From positions 27,540,105 through 27,604,104 of the forward strand of contig OZ024866.1 in NCBI GenBank assembly GCA_964017155.1: 64,000 nucleotides of DNA, read 5' to 3'. Of this stretch, positions 14,366-25,362 are shown piece by piece; the stretch's first letter is position 1; every line of letters starts with the position of its first letter. The translations under genes were made by a program, and so were the position numbers. Below the pieces are notes generated by a model that saw only the letters and a program-made list of their open reading frames with translations, was not told where the DNA came from and searched no databases. The DNA is from Oasisia sp. SBJ-2009 (lineage: Eukaryota > Annelida > Polychaeta > Sabellida > Siboglinidae).

Positions 14366-15540
14366 CCAGGAATACAGTGAACTAAATGTACTAAAAGAAA
14401 GATGTGCACTGCAGTTCGTGCAAACTTTAAAAAATGATGCTTTCCAAAATAATGAAAAATTTATGAGCAGTGCCAGTGTTGTCTGTTGAGTATGTAAAAA
14501 AAATGAACATCAAATAGCAATTCATTTGCAGTTCCAAAATGTTCCAAAGGCTTTTACATGTGGGTCCCCCATGAGAGAACTGGGAAGCTTTGAAGCTGAA
14601 CTTCCTGTCCAGCCCATCACATATTAAATTAATTTTGTTTCCGTTCCCATGACAGTGGGCTCTGCAAAACAGCAACATTATTGTAGAACATCCTCACGTG
14701 CCAGGGTCACTGTACCAGTTAATCTCTACCCCTGCCATATATCCCTTTCAAAAAGTCTTGCTTTAACGTCAGCCAATGAAATATATATATATATAATATA
14801 TTGGAATTCCTAGAAAGTGTGAACACATCTTCAAATTGGGGTGGATATTAGCACTGTTTTCACGACTGAAGCATCACAATTAGCTAATATAATATTAAAC
14901 TTCAACTTGACTAAATCAAGCGCATTTCATAGGGGATTTGTCAGTAGTTTGCATGGCAAACAGCCCCGACTTTCTGTGATGTTGTAGAATGGCACACATT
15001 GTCTGAAACACAATACTGATGGACCTCAGTTGGATGGTGGAAATGTAAGGAGGGCACGTACAGACTCAAGTGAGGTTTGGGAATCTCTTCTCAGGCTAGC
15101 CTCGATTACCCAGTCTCCATGAGGTGGCAGCACTGTTTAGCCCCTCGCATCTTTTCGGTGAAGTTACGCAGTTGAGCGAGACTGTGCTCAGAGTTAGAGA
15201 TACTCACTAATACACTTTCTACACTAAGTATGTTTTTCTGATGTTATATCAGTGCCAATGGGTCTAAACATAAATATAGGGCCCGATGTGTTGTACTTGT
15301 TTTAGAACCTGATATTTCAACTGCGCTATTGTGGCTGGCAAGTTTACAGATATAATGTGTTTGCTCAAGATAATCTTGTTGAACATTTTATTGTGCCAAA
15401 TATTTACATAAATTACATCATGATTATCAAAATATCATACAAGCATGTATGCTTGCAGTGTTTAGGGAATCAGTGTGTTTACATTATTACAAACAAGATT
15501 CCTCATAACGAGCAAAACCAACATAATTAGTTTAGTGTTA
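14366..15540. other. intron of locus A, no further feature
   Basis: AT-rich sequence between two terminal exons. A short (AT)n run lies at about 14780-14802. No additional cassette-like frame is present. Confidence 0.4.
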
Positions 15541-15544
15541 TTTG

Positions 15545-15965
15545 CACCAAACAGTTAATCCCATAACCAGTGACTTTTGTGAGAAGCAATTATGTAATGC
15601 TACATGTAGCACTAAACAATCACGTGACCAGTACTAATTGTGAGAAACAATTAGGTAATTTTTAATGTACCATGTAGCATTAAACAATTAATCATGTGAC
15701 CAGTAGTATTTATGAAAACATTAGGTCATGTTCCATGTAGAATTAAACAATTAATCATGTGACCGTAGTATTTGTGAGAAACAATTAGGTAATGTTCAAT
15801 GTAGCATTAAACAATTAATCATGTGACCAGTACTATTTGTGACAAATAATTAGGTAATGTCTCATGTTGCACTAAACAGTTAATCAGGTAATGTATCAAG
15901 TAACACTAAACAGTTAATCATGTGATTAATGGTATTTGTGAGAAGCAATTAGTTAATGTCTCATG
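15545..15965. repeat. degenerate ~70-80-bp tandem repeat
   Basis: About six imperfect copies of a unit with landmarks ACAATTAATCATGTGACCAGTA, TTTGTGAGAAACAATTAGGTAATG and TGTAGCAYTAAAC. Copies differ by substitutions and small deletions. It lies in a locus A intron. Confidence 0.8.
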
Positions 15966-16293
15966 GATGTTGGCATGACGTTCAACGATTCCACAGATAT
16001 TCCTGACACTGTTAGCCATTGCATTGACAGTACTACTAAGCTATCAGTATTCCAGCACAGTCCAGCAGCCATGAAACAAACTGTGTTCACTTTCGTTATG
16101 GGGAACACTTTCGTTATGGTGACACTTCAACCCTGCAATAATCCTTTGTAGTTGTCCATTCACAACACATCACTGCCACAGTGGGGCTAACCATCAACAA
16201 CAATTACACAACCAGAAAGATCTATCTGATAGTAATAATCACGTCTGACGTAATCCACCTGCTTATTGCCACATGATAGAGAAGACTAAGTGA

Positions 16294-16680
16294 TCAGCTG
16301 GTCCCCTCCGTGTGATCTGATATCTCTGCCGCGTCAGAGGTGAAGCTGGTGTGTCCAGTTGTGACGGGTGGGTCAGAGACAGTAACCGGGGGTTCAGTCT
16401 GTTGGGTCTCGGTGTACTCATGTGTCGTGAACCTACACCACCTCTTGCGGTGGTTGCTCAGGGCTGACCGCCAGCGGAAGCTCTGACCGCACATGACACA
16501 GCGGTATGTCTGACGGGCCTGGTGTAACCCACGTACGTGGTCATCGAGGTTTCGCTGGGACTTGAAGACGCCATTGCACATGGTACAGGCGAACATCGCT
16601 GAGGTGGTCGAGTCATTCGCTGTGACATCCACGCAGACAGCCTGGGCAGGAGAGGAGGGGCTGAGGGCACAGTCGACCAT
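16294..16680 (-). CDS. locus A alternative terminal exon 2: two-finger zinc-finger cassette
   Basis: The acceptor TATGTCTGTCAG|ATGGTC puts the first codon (16680) in phase 0. A linker of about 28 residues precedes finger 1 (FACTMCNGVFKSQRNLDDH, closing H-x4-H) and finger 2 (CVMCGQSFRWRSALSNH, closing H-x4-C). Helices -1 to 6 are SQRNLDD and WRSALSN, so this is a paralogue of the exon at 13877-14326 (shared NLDDHV and FRWRS/FKWRS). A Thr/Pro-rich tail ends at TGA. It would compete with the other two exons for the single upstream donor. Confidence 0.85.
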   Translation of the reverse strand: MVDCALSPSSPAQAVCVDVTANDSTTSAMFACTMCNGVFKSQRNLDDHVRGLHQARQTYRCVMCGQSFRWRSALSNHRKRWCRFTTHEYTETQQTEPPVTVSDPPVTTGHTSFTSDAAEISDHTEGTS

Positions 16681-16764
16681 CTGACAGACATAAGACGCAC
16701 ATCATTACGGTCCAGCAGCAATCGACGCTCACAGGCGGCTGCATTGTGAAGCACTGCAGGTGTA

Positions 16765-17090
16765 TTGCGTTGTAAAGGCAAGTTCTTATATATCGCAGTA
16801 TCCAATCTTCAGGATTGCGCAAAGCGCTTAACACTTTACTTCCCCAACAGACCTGTTCAATCAGACCCCATCTCGGCTTCTCTGGGAAGCATCCAGCCAT
16901 ACGCTACAACTAATGCGCAAAAGCTACTCGTACATATATCCACCAGTGTCTATAGCCAGGTACTCTTTTATACAGAGTAAAAAAACTTGCCCAAGGTTTT
17001 AACACCGCAGCACAAGATTCGAACCCGGGTTCTCGTAGTCAAGAGCCCAAAGCTCTACCCCAAGCCATTCCGCTCTACGGCAGCTTTGTC
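16765..17090 (-). mobile_element. tRNA-derived SINE, minus orientation
   Basis: Read on the minus strand, the head has a tRNA-like segment with a good B box (GGTTCGAATC, 17016-17025) and an A-box-like TGGCTTGGGGTAG. A body with landmarks GTACCTGGCTATAGACA and GGCTGGATGCTTCCCAGAGAAGCC follows, then a tail GCGCTTTGCGCAATCCTGAAGATTGGATACTGCGATATATAAGAA. The body matches the copy at 17417-17690. The locus A exon at 16294-16680 starts 85 bp beyond its 3' end. Confidence 0.75.
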
Positions 17091-17416
17091 TTGAAGAAAC
17101 GTAAATAAACAATTTCTTTCCTGATCCATAATAAATCTACTAAGACATATTGGCCCAAACCACTAAAAATTGAAATTGGTCATGTTCTGCCATATAACAA
17201 TGTATATTATCGTTTGAACCATAGAACAGATCTGATGATAATAATAATATGACAGATAGGGAGACTCCAGCTGCTCAGATGGGTGATACTGAGTTTCAGT
17301 TCCGCTTTACAATCTGACACTGATTTTCTGACATTTCAATATATTGCATACACTGCTTCAAAGAAGACTAACACAGATTATTAACACGATCGAAGATGTT
17401 TCTACATAAAGCTGTC

Positions 17417-17690
17417 TGTAGTGGACCAGTGATCAGAGCTTGGAACTCTACTAAAACAATCCAGGTTTGCATCCTGTGCTGCATTATTGTACCTTGGATA
17501 AGTTCGTTCTCTCTCTAATTTGCCTCAGTTCACTCAGTTGTATGAATAAGTACCTGGCTACAGACAGTGGTTGATATTTGTGTACAAACTGACTTTGTAC
17601 ATTAATTGCTGCCTGGCTGGATACTTCTCAGAGAAGTTGACATGAGGTTTGATTAAACAGGCAAAGAAGATGCGCTTATCGTATATGCCA
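17417..17690 (+). mobile_element. older copy of the same SINE, plus orientation
   Basis: Contains a degenerate B box (GGTTTGCATC, 17464-17473), then GTACCTGGCTACAGACAGTGGTTGATAT and GGCTGGATACTTCTCAGAGAAGTTGACATG. These align with the 16765-17090 copy but with many substitutions. The two copies are inverted relative to each other, about 330 bp apart. Confidence 0.7.
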
Positions 17691-19370
17691 ACTCAGCGTT
17701 TGTCAGTGTGATTGACAGTCTACATGTTGCTGTTGTGTTTAATTTGTGTAATTTTGCTGCTGTGTTGTTAGTTTGTTTACTGCTCAACCTGATATTGTCT
17801 ATTTGAGATGATAAAGCTAGAATAATCTGAATGCAAATGATAAGGGTTTGAGAGAAGTTATGCTATCACAGACAATCATTTGCTTTTATGTATGATAGAA
17901 GTGCTGATTTTCAGCATTGTTTGAAACATCGCAGTAATGGTGCAGTAACAAATCACACAACAAACACCTCCAATATAATTTGAAAGGTGTTTTGAAATTT
18001 GAGTGTCTGACTGGTCTGTAGACATTAGTTAGGCGTTTTTTTTAGAAGAACAGGCATGATCACCATTTGATGTGTTGTTTTTATATGCCATTTAAATAGT
18101 TTAGTGTAATATTTTATCAAAACAAAATTTAGTTCACACCTAACACATTTGTGGAGCACTGCAGTAAGAGATAATAATTTCACTCTCTTACTATGAGACA
18201 TTCAATTCATTATCTCACTCTCTCACTAAGAGACTTGCAGCTCACTATTTCATGAAAGAACATGTACTCATGTATTGGCTTGTTGGCTTTGTTGCACAGA
18301 TAACACTCAAGTTATGCATTAATATGCACGATTCTGAAGTAGCAGAGAATATACTTACAAAGAATCCCTTTAATATTGAAAGAGCATCACCAAGTTTGGG
18401 GGTTAGACTACCACGTTAAGACGCTGCAAAGTTGTCAGGTTGACAAACACTACACTGGAACCTTCTACAGATCAACAGAAGAAAGTAACAATGGACCTGG
18501 TCACCTGGTGCCCTTGCACAAAAGTCAGTGACACAAACATCGTGGAAAGAATCATGAAAAAAGCCAGAAAATTACAGACAACAGCCTAAGATTTGCAGAT
18601 GATATATATATATATATATATATATATGCGCTGGAAATGTCCTGGCAAAAGCTGAATGAGTCAAGGATGACCTTGTGTTTCAAGTTCCTGCCACAGGGAA
18701 GGGAAATGTACGCTCATAAGGCAAGGACGAGGCAAACAAAGTGTTTCTTTGTGCAATCAGCTATAGCAGCCAGTAAGTGTCGAGACAATCAAAAGGGACA
18801 ATATTAAATTAATGATGTATGTCATGTGTCATCATCTCTGTCATGTCTTTGTGTCGCATTCCCATGAAGTGGACATCAAATTCATTTGCAAACTATTTTA
18901 TCTTAGTATCTTTTCTTATAAAATTATCTCTTGGAATAAAATAAGTTATGGAATTCTGTAATTGATCATTTAAAAACTACTAACCACATGTAAATGCAAA
19001 TACAAAAGCCTTTTATTCAAGAAATATACAGAACATTGTGAAAATTGTATATAACATCTACATAATACTCATTGCTTTAATATGCTATGTATACCTTTCA
19101 GGGGTTACATTTACATCAAAATCAAGTAATCAACATATTTGTATTTAACCTTTTTAAACATTGCATGTTTTACTTGTATTATATTTATAGTGTTTTGAAT
19201 AAACATTCAATCATTTGTTCATTGTAATAAAACTACACTTTTGAACATTAACTTAACTCTATTTAAGGACTGTTTAAAAACGTTTATTATGTTTAAGTAT
19301 CCAAATACATTTTAACAGTACCGTAAGAAATGATTGCTACATGTTTCAGGGTGATGAGAGTATGCAATAT
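17691..19370. other. intron of locus A, AT-rich, no exon seen
   Basis: Contains a short (AT)n run at 18601-18627 and a two-copy CTCACTCTCTYACTAWGAGAC direct repeat around 18180-18240. No coding frame of note. Confidence 0.4.
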
Positions 19371-19377
19371 GTCACTG

Positions 19378-19383
19378 TTTATT
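19378..19383 (-). terminator. AATAAA poly(A) signal, locus A terminal exon 1
   Basis: AATAAA on the minus strand 40 nt past the stop at 19423. The spacing is good for a short 3' UTR belonging to the exon 19423-19923. Confidence 0.6.
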
Positions 19384-19422
19384 TACCCTGTCATTATGTG
19401 GTGGATGCGGAACAAGTTTCTC

Positions 19423-19923
19423 CTAGCTGGCGTCCATATGTGGTGCGTCAAAGAAAGCAGTGTATTCTCCACTTGTGAACGCTTTCACCATGGACTCGAC
19501 CCCATGCGACACTCTGGCTGGAACTGGTTGGTTATAGCAAGACTCATAGCACTGCACCGATATGTTGAACTGTTCGAGCTGTGATGTTATCTGGTGCACT
19601 GGCACTTTGATAAACACCTTCGCACCACCCTGCTCCAGGTACGTGCCAAGACCGTCCTGATGAAGCGTCTCCATCACTTCGATCACCTGAGCAGTGTTAG
19701 GCCGAGTGCGTCGTGTTAGGCTACGGTTGACAATACGGGGGGTTGTATAAGGCCCCGGTGATTTCAGTATCTTTTCGACGACTTTGTTCTTTGATGTGTC
19801 ATCATTGAGGGCGTCGAGGGGCACGTCTGCGTCCACATCCGCGTCCACAGGCCACTGCAAGTAGAGGCGGGTTGCACCAGCTTGAGTCAGTTCTACCAGA
19901 GTGTCACTCTGTGGTGTCAGTGT
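19423..19923 (-). CDS. locus A alternative terminal exon 1: unrecognised ~166-residue domain
   Basis: A single long frame whose best acceptor is AAATAAAGCAG|ACACTG (first base 19923), which is phase 0 like the other cassettes although its pyrimidine tract is poor. No zinc finger is present. Roughly the first 60 residues are acidic. From about residue 60 the pattern is helix-rich, with RPNTAQVIEVMETL then GLGTY and AKVFIKVP, which could be a small winged-helix fold; that is only an impression from residue pattern. An AATAAA follows 40 nt after the stop. By position it should supply an alternative C-terminus to the locus A protein. The function is not recognised. Confidence 0.6.
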   Translation of the reverse strand, partial: TLTPQSDTLVELTQAGATRLYLQWPVDADVDADVPLDALNDDTSKNKVVEKILKSPGPYTTPRIVNRSLTRRTRPNTAQVIEVMETLHQDGLGTYLEQGGAKVFIKVPVHQITSQLEQFNISVQCYESCYNQPVPARVSHGVESMVKAFTSGEYTAFFDAPHMDAS

Positions 19924-20204
19924 CTGCTTTATTTGCAATACTGTGTAGCCTTCTTACTCTGCTTTCTCACATCATTAGTCTCCTCTCCTGTCAGTGACAG
20001 TTTCACAACTGTCTCTGAAGTCTGAGTAGCCACGAGAAAGAGGCACAACATTTAATATGAATGTGCTGTAAATGCTATGAATGCTATGGTGGAGTCAGAC
20101 AGTTTCAGAAATCACTGACTAACATAGCTTTATGGTGCCACCTGTCCACCTGTATTGGGGAGGGCTCTTACAGTTACCATTCTACTTCCAGTTTGTACGT
20201 TCCT

Positions 20205-20222
20205 CCCCCCCCCCCCCCCCCC
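20205..20222. repeat. poly(C) run of 18
   Basis: An uninterrupted homopolymer inside a locus A intron, likely length-variable. Confidence 0.95.
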
Positions 20223-20299
20223 AACCTGGTAAATCCTGTCCTGGCATAGCTTTATGCAGAGTCTGCAGCAGAGATCAATCCACCCGTCATTGGGGCAGG

Positions 20300-20825
20300 T
20301 AAAACTGTTGTGGACGGGTAGAAATATGAGTGGATGGCTGGTGGACAGGTAAAAAAGTCCTGAGCAAGAAAAGGTGTTCCAAAACCATAGATATTGTCAG
20401 TCATGCCTCAAAAGTGAGTGTAAATGTTGTCACATGTGTGTTTGCAGTCCATTTCAGGTCACCAAACATATTTTAAAGTTTGTAAACTGGCTTAACAGTT
20501 AACATCCATGTATGTTATCCATCAAAACATGTGACTAGCAATAATTTGGTCCTGCATAAAGCCCTGACAGGTAGAAAAATAACACTGGACAGGTAAAAAA
20601 GAAGGAGCAAAAAAGGTCTTAAAAATCATAGATTTAGCCATATAGATAGCAATTATGCCTTTAACAATGGATGTAAATATTCTTCACACACACGTTTGTA
20701 GTTTATTTCAGGTCATAAAACACATCTCAACTGGCTTGTAAGTAATTATGTATGAGTTCCATGCATCCACTAAAAAATGTGTGAATGACAACATTTGTAT
20801 CCTGCATAAAGCCCTGCCCAGAGGT
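20300..20825. repeat. two-copy direct repeat, about 255 bp per copy
   Basis: Copy 1 (about 20300-20565) and copy 2 (about 20566-20825) share, in order, GGACAGGTAAAAAAG, GAGCAARAAAAGGT, ATAGAT, CAGGTCAYMAAACA, AACTGGCTT and a closing CCTGCATAAAGCCCTG. The copies are diverged. They lie in an intron of locus A. Confidence 0.7.
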
Positions 20826-21178
20826 GTCCCTAGAAATGTACAATCAAATGTAAAATTACAGAAAAAAACAGTTAACAGTTAAAAAAATAGGCCACCTGAT
20901 AAGTATAAGTTTTGGCTGCAGGGTATCTTTACAATGATTCAATCAAATATAAATTGATTGTGCAGAGTGACAGTGCCCTAACATACATCTGTGCCAAACT
21001 AGAATAGTAGATCCCAAATGGTTTCTGATATATATATATAGCAGCGAGGCGCATTGAACAAGATGCTGTGGGACACAAGAGCCTTAAGTCCATCAATTGG
21101 ACTATATATTTAGTTTGTATTATGAATGAAATGTGTTTGAATGAATCATGGTCACTGGCTAGTTCTTCACCAATCACC

Positions 21179-23036
21179 ATAATCGCTTACTTACTTACTT
21201 ATGCCTTTTCGCTCGCTCGGAGCATAGGCCATCGACTAAGGAACGCCACTGTTTTCTGTCTGTGGCCATCTTCTCCATTTCTTTCCAGGTGTACCCCATC
21301 TCTTTTGTATCTTTTTCTGTGTCTCTCTGCCAGGTGTTTCGTGGCCTACCTCTTCTTCTCTTCCCTGGGGGGTTCCATGTGATGGCTTGACGGGTGATTG
21401 ATTCTGGTGGTTTCCTTAGTGTATGTCCTATCCACCTCCATTTTCTCTTCTTTATTTCATTTTCTATGGGTAGTTGCTTGGTTGTTTTCCAGAGTGTGGT
21501 GTTCGGTACCTTGTCTGTCCACTTCAAGTGTAGTATTCTGCGCAGGCATTTGTTGATGAAGGTCTGTATTTTCTTTAGTGTCTTCTGTGTGGTTCGCCAT
21601 GTCTCCGCTCCGTAGAGCAAAACTGCCTTCACATTTGAGTTAAACAATCTCAGCTTGGTGTTAATTTTGATTCGTTTTGCTCTCCAAATTTTTCTCAACA
21701 TGATGAATGCCACTCTTGCTTTCTGGATTCTTGCTTTGACGTCTTCTTCTGTCCCTCCAGTTTTGTTTATTGTACTGCCCAGGTATGTGAATGCATCTGT
21801 CTCTTCCAGTGGCTCTCCGTTCAATGTAATGGGGTTGTTGTTCTTTGTGTTGGCTTTCATAGTCTTTGTCTTGCTTCTGTTGATGTTGAGTCCAAGCTGT
21901 GTTGACACTGTGTTTAGCTGCTCTGTTTTTTCCTGCATCTGTTTATGGCTGTGTGAGAGGAGAGCGAGGTCATCCGCAAAGTCCAGGTCCTCCAATTGGC
22001 TCCATGGTGTCCACTGGATCCCATTTCTTCTATTTTTTGTAGTCTTTTTCATGATCCAGTCTATGGCGAGCAGGAATAGGAACGGTGACAGAAGACATCC
22101 TTGCCTCACTCCTGTCTTCACCATGAAGGAGTCCGTTAGTTGTCCTGCATGAATGACCCTGCATGCCATGTCTTCATAACTACTTCTTATCAGAGATATA
22201 AATTTCTCAGGTATGCCGTAGTGCTGTAGGAGTTTCCACAGCGTGTCTCTGTCAAGGCTATCAAATGCTTTCTCGTAGTCAACGAAGTTTATATACAGTG
22301 ATGAGTCCCATTCCATGGATTGTTCGACAATGATTCTCAGTGTTGCAATTTGGTCGGTGCAGGATCTGTCTTTCCGGAAGCCAGCTTGGTGGTCTCTGAG
22401 CTTGGCATCTACACCTGTTTTCAGTCTGTCCAAGATTATTCTGTTGAGGACCTTTCCGGGTACTGATAGGAGCATTATCCCTCTATAGTTCTTACATTCT
22501 TGCATATCGCCTTTCTTTGGGAGCTTCACAAGGTACCCTTCTTTCCATTCCGTTGGTATTTCTTCTTGTTCCCATATCTTCCCGAATAGGTCATGCAGTA
22601 TCTCGGTGGAGGTCTCTATGTCAGCCTTGATTGCCTCTGCAGGAATTTTGTCTGGGCCGGAAGCTTTCCCTCTCTTCATGTGCTGAATGGCTTTTTCAAT
22701 TTCTGCCTTACTTGGTCTTTCGCAGTTTATCTGGAGTACTTCTTCCGCTGGTGCGATGTCTGGAGGGTTCTGAGGTGGTGGCCGGTTTAGCAGTTCTTCA
22801 AAATGTTCCCTCCATCTCTTCAACTGGTCTTCATCACTGGTAAGTACATTGCCATTCTTATCTTTGATGGGTCTGTCTGTGTTCTTGTACTTTCCTGCTA
22901 ATTTTCTTGTTACATCATACAGTTGTTTCATGTTTCCTTGGGCTGATGCATCCTCTGCTTCTTTGGCTAAGTCTTCAATGAAGTTTGCCTTGTCTGTTTT
23001 TACGCTGTTCTTGACAGTCAAGAACATAATCGCTTA
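21179..23036 (-). mobile_element. young 5'-truncated non-LTR retrotransposon with target-site duplication
   Basis: An 11-bp direct repeat ATAATCGCTTA flanks the insert (21179-21189 and 23026-23036). On the minus strand the insert is one uninterrupted reverse-transcriptase frame of about 600 codons ending at 21195. It has KNYRGIMLLSVPGKV, FVDYEKAFDSLDR, GVRQGCLLSPFLF and the catalytic FADDLALLSH, then a C-terminal part with RWIGHTLRKPPES and GRRRRGRPRNTW. The 3' end is a (TAAG)n-like tetranucleotide tail instead of poly(A). The endonuclease is missing through 5' truncation, and the first apparent Met lies in the flanking duplication. The clade is not assigned. It lies in a locus A intron on the same strand as the gene. 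Confidence 0.92.
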
Positions 23037-23329
23037 ACTGGCATCAATTTTCTTTGGTTACCCACATGAGATGACAAGAAACATAGCAAAATTGTGTGAA
23101 TGCAGCAGACAACACTATCAATAAGTGCACGATATTTCATCCTATTATTTTCCTATAGCTGTCCCGAATATAAATTAATGTTCTATGTTTGTCACCTACA
23201 GGTGACAAACTGACAATATATTTAACCAGTGTCCAGTTGACACAACAGCCATATAATTTTAAAGATAATTAAAGAAACATCAAAATAAACACAACTTGTA
23301 ATTATAGAAAATCAATAGTTTTGAAGCTA
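23037..23329. other. intron of locus A
   Basis: AT-rich with a small hairpin at about 23190-23210 (TTTGTCACCTACAGGTGACAAA, 10-bp arms). No exon is supported. Confidence 0.4.
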
Positions 23330-23332
23330 TAG

Positions 23333-23536
23333 TTTCTTTTGTTGCATATACATGAAGTATACTATTATATATAACATTTGAGTGTGTTTAAAAAATACAT
23401 AAAAATATCTATATGTTTAGAATGTTATATTAAACACGGCTACCCCGCAGATCCCGCGGAATTTTCAGATTTAATTAGCTAAGCGTTTTACCAACTATGA
23501 CGTCATCCCAGCATCCGTAAAAGCGCGGCAAAAATA
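23333..23536. repeat. partial copy of the adjacent TIR element
   Basis: About 200 bp aligning well with 23577-23782. Shared words include TTCTTTTGTTGCATATACATGAAG, CCCGCAGATCCCGCGGAATTTTC and TTTTACCAACTATGACGTCA. It has only the left-end sequence of the inverted terminal repeat, so it is a truncated copy. Confidence 0.8.
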
Positions 23537-23568
23537 GATTTGTAGTTAAAGGGAATAACAACAAGGCA

Positions 23569-24027
23569 TTATATAAATTTCTTTTGTTGCATATACATGA
23601 AGTATACTATTATATGTAACATTTGTGTGTGTTTAAAAAATAATAAAAATATCTGTATGTTTAAAATGTTATATTAAATACGCATACCCGCAGATCCCGC
23701 GGAATTTTCAAATTTAATGAACTAAGCGTTTTACCAACTATGACGTCACATCCCAGCATCCGTATAAGCGCGGCAAAAATATGCATGTTTCAAAAAACCA
23801 CTAGCATTGCATAAAGTGTGGAATTTCTAATTAATTTGTTGTTGTTGTTGCTTGGTGGGTATGACTATACATATAAGGATGTAATAGTACACACTGTTAG
23901 AAATGTTAGTGGGCTTTTTGAAACATGCATAATTATGCCAGATATTTTTTATGTATTTTTTAAACACACTCAAATGTTACATATAATAGTATACTTCATG
24001 TATATGCAACAAAAGAAATTTATATAA
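23569..24027. mobile_element. 459-bp non-autonomous DNA transposon with ~65-bp TIRs
   Basis: The left end TTATATAAATTTCTTTTGTTGCATATACATG (23569 onward) and right end (to 24027) are inverted copies extending about 65 bp to the TGTTTAAAAAAT word, with one or two mismatches. No transposase frame is present. The target-site duplication is not clear; TA is possible. Confidence 0.78.
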
Positions 24028-25270
24028 CACAGGGTCCCTACATTCCCGAGAGCAGATACAAGTCCAGGCAGAAACAGGTAAAATTTCAACATTTTGCATT
24101 TTGGGGAGGCCCTGAGATTCCCTTACAAAAGACCAGTCGACTACAAATTCCTTGTGTATGTGAAAATACACTACGATATGTCTATGCAAAAATACAGGAA
24201 CAGCTATGGAATATTTTTAAAATAAAAATCAGGAAAACTGAAAAATTACTACCCGGTAGTTTTTAGGCCCTAGAGGACACTAGGAGGATTTAGTATTAAT
24301 TATAATAGTCAATCAAATGTATCGTATAAAGCAACTAGTGACATAACCCTAAGAAATGTCTTTTTGAAGCAATATTTGAAAAGTAGACCTTCAATGGTTT
24401 CTAAGAGCTAACAGCAGATATTGCGAGACAGTGCCCAGCACACACACAGAGTGATGCAATAAGTCTGTTGGACCTTCAGCCTAAAGGACTAAAAAGCACA
24501 GGATACAGGCAATGGAACTGGGTTGGCCACTTCGCCTCCCAATATTTGTTGTGGGGATATGCTGTGTCCTCCAATATACAGCCAAGGAGTGAAGACGGAG
24601 ATTTTTGGTGAGTTGCTTTGCCGAGCCTCAATGGCAATGCAGTTGATGGGTTTTATTGATCCTCTGCAGACTTTGATTTACTTTGGAAATTTTAATGGGA
24701 ACCTATTCAACCTAGTGGACCCTACTTTGCTCATATTTGGGAGTATGAAGAAAAGTTGGTGTTGCTACTTTTTCAAGAAATCACGTAATAATTTAAGAAA
24801 CTTTTTTTACACCATTTGCCCTGTTAACTTTTCTTACATCTTTCAAGTACCGCAAGATATTTGCCATATTTAATGATTCATTTATGACGTAATTTTACGT
24901 ACTATGCTCCAATCTCTCATGCACATATTATGCCTCTTGCTAATAACATTTCTGATTTGACCAATCATAAACAAACATCTCAGATCAACCCTAAACCTAA
25001 GATGGCTGTGCCAATGCTGGATCCAAAGCAATGTAATACGCTGTACTTATAATTATTTTCACATTAATACAAGCATGTTGATTGTTGAGAGATCGTAAAC
25101 TTCAGCCACTTTAACATTGGGTTTATAATTGTTTTAATCTAGGGAGTCATACACACATACTACGGGACATTACAATAAATCTTTAGATGAACCAATGTGT
25201 CTGGTACTCCCAGACTCCCATAAAAATTGAACCTTGCTCAACTCCCAATATCCCTCAGGTTCCAATGCAA
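24028..25270. other. intron of locus A, no exon seen
   Basis: A plus-strand frame at 24523-24873 has no domain character. Nothing else is supported. Confidence 0.4.
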
Positions 25271-25320
25271 TGCAGAGATGTTTGCACAGGTCTATCTATA
25301 CCTGTGCAAACATCTCTGCA
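25271..25320. repeat. perfect 20-21-bp stem inverted repeat next to the locus A donor
   Basis: TGCAGAGATGTTTGCACAGG (25271-25290) is fully complementary to 25301-25320 around a short TCTATCTATA loop, and weaker pairing extends outward (GGTTC / GAACC). In the locus A transcript the hairpin would begin about 37 nt after the donor of the shared exon. Confidence 0.9.
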
Positions 25321-25362
25321 TAAGATAGAACCAGATAGAAAATACAAACTGTTTATACATAC

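Noticed and set aside
17010..17090. Functional tRNA gene on the minus strand
   Set aside because: B box is good but the arms do not fold into a full cloverleaf and the sequence continues into a SINE body.
21394..22843. Plus-strand frames rich in Phe/Leu/Val across the LINE
   Set aside because: Antisense shadows of the minus-strand reverse-transcriptase frame.
25255..25362. C-terminal 36 residues of the locus A frame beyond the donor
   Set aside because: A good donor GTATGT follows 25363 and the extra sequence is an intronic inverted repeat.
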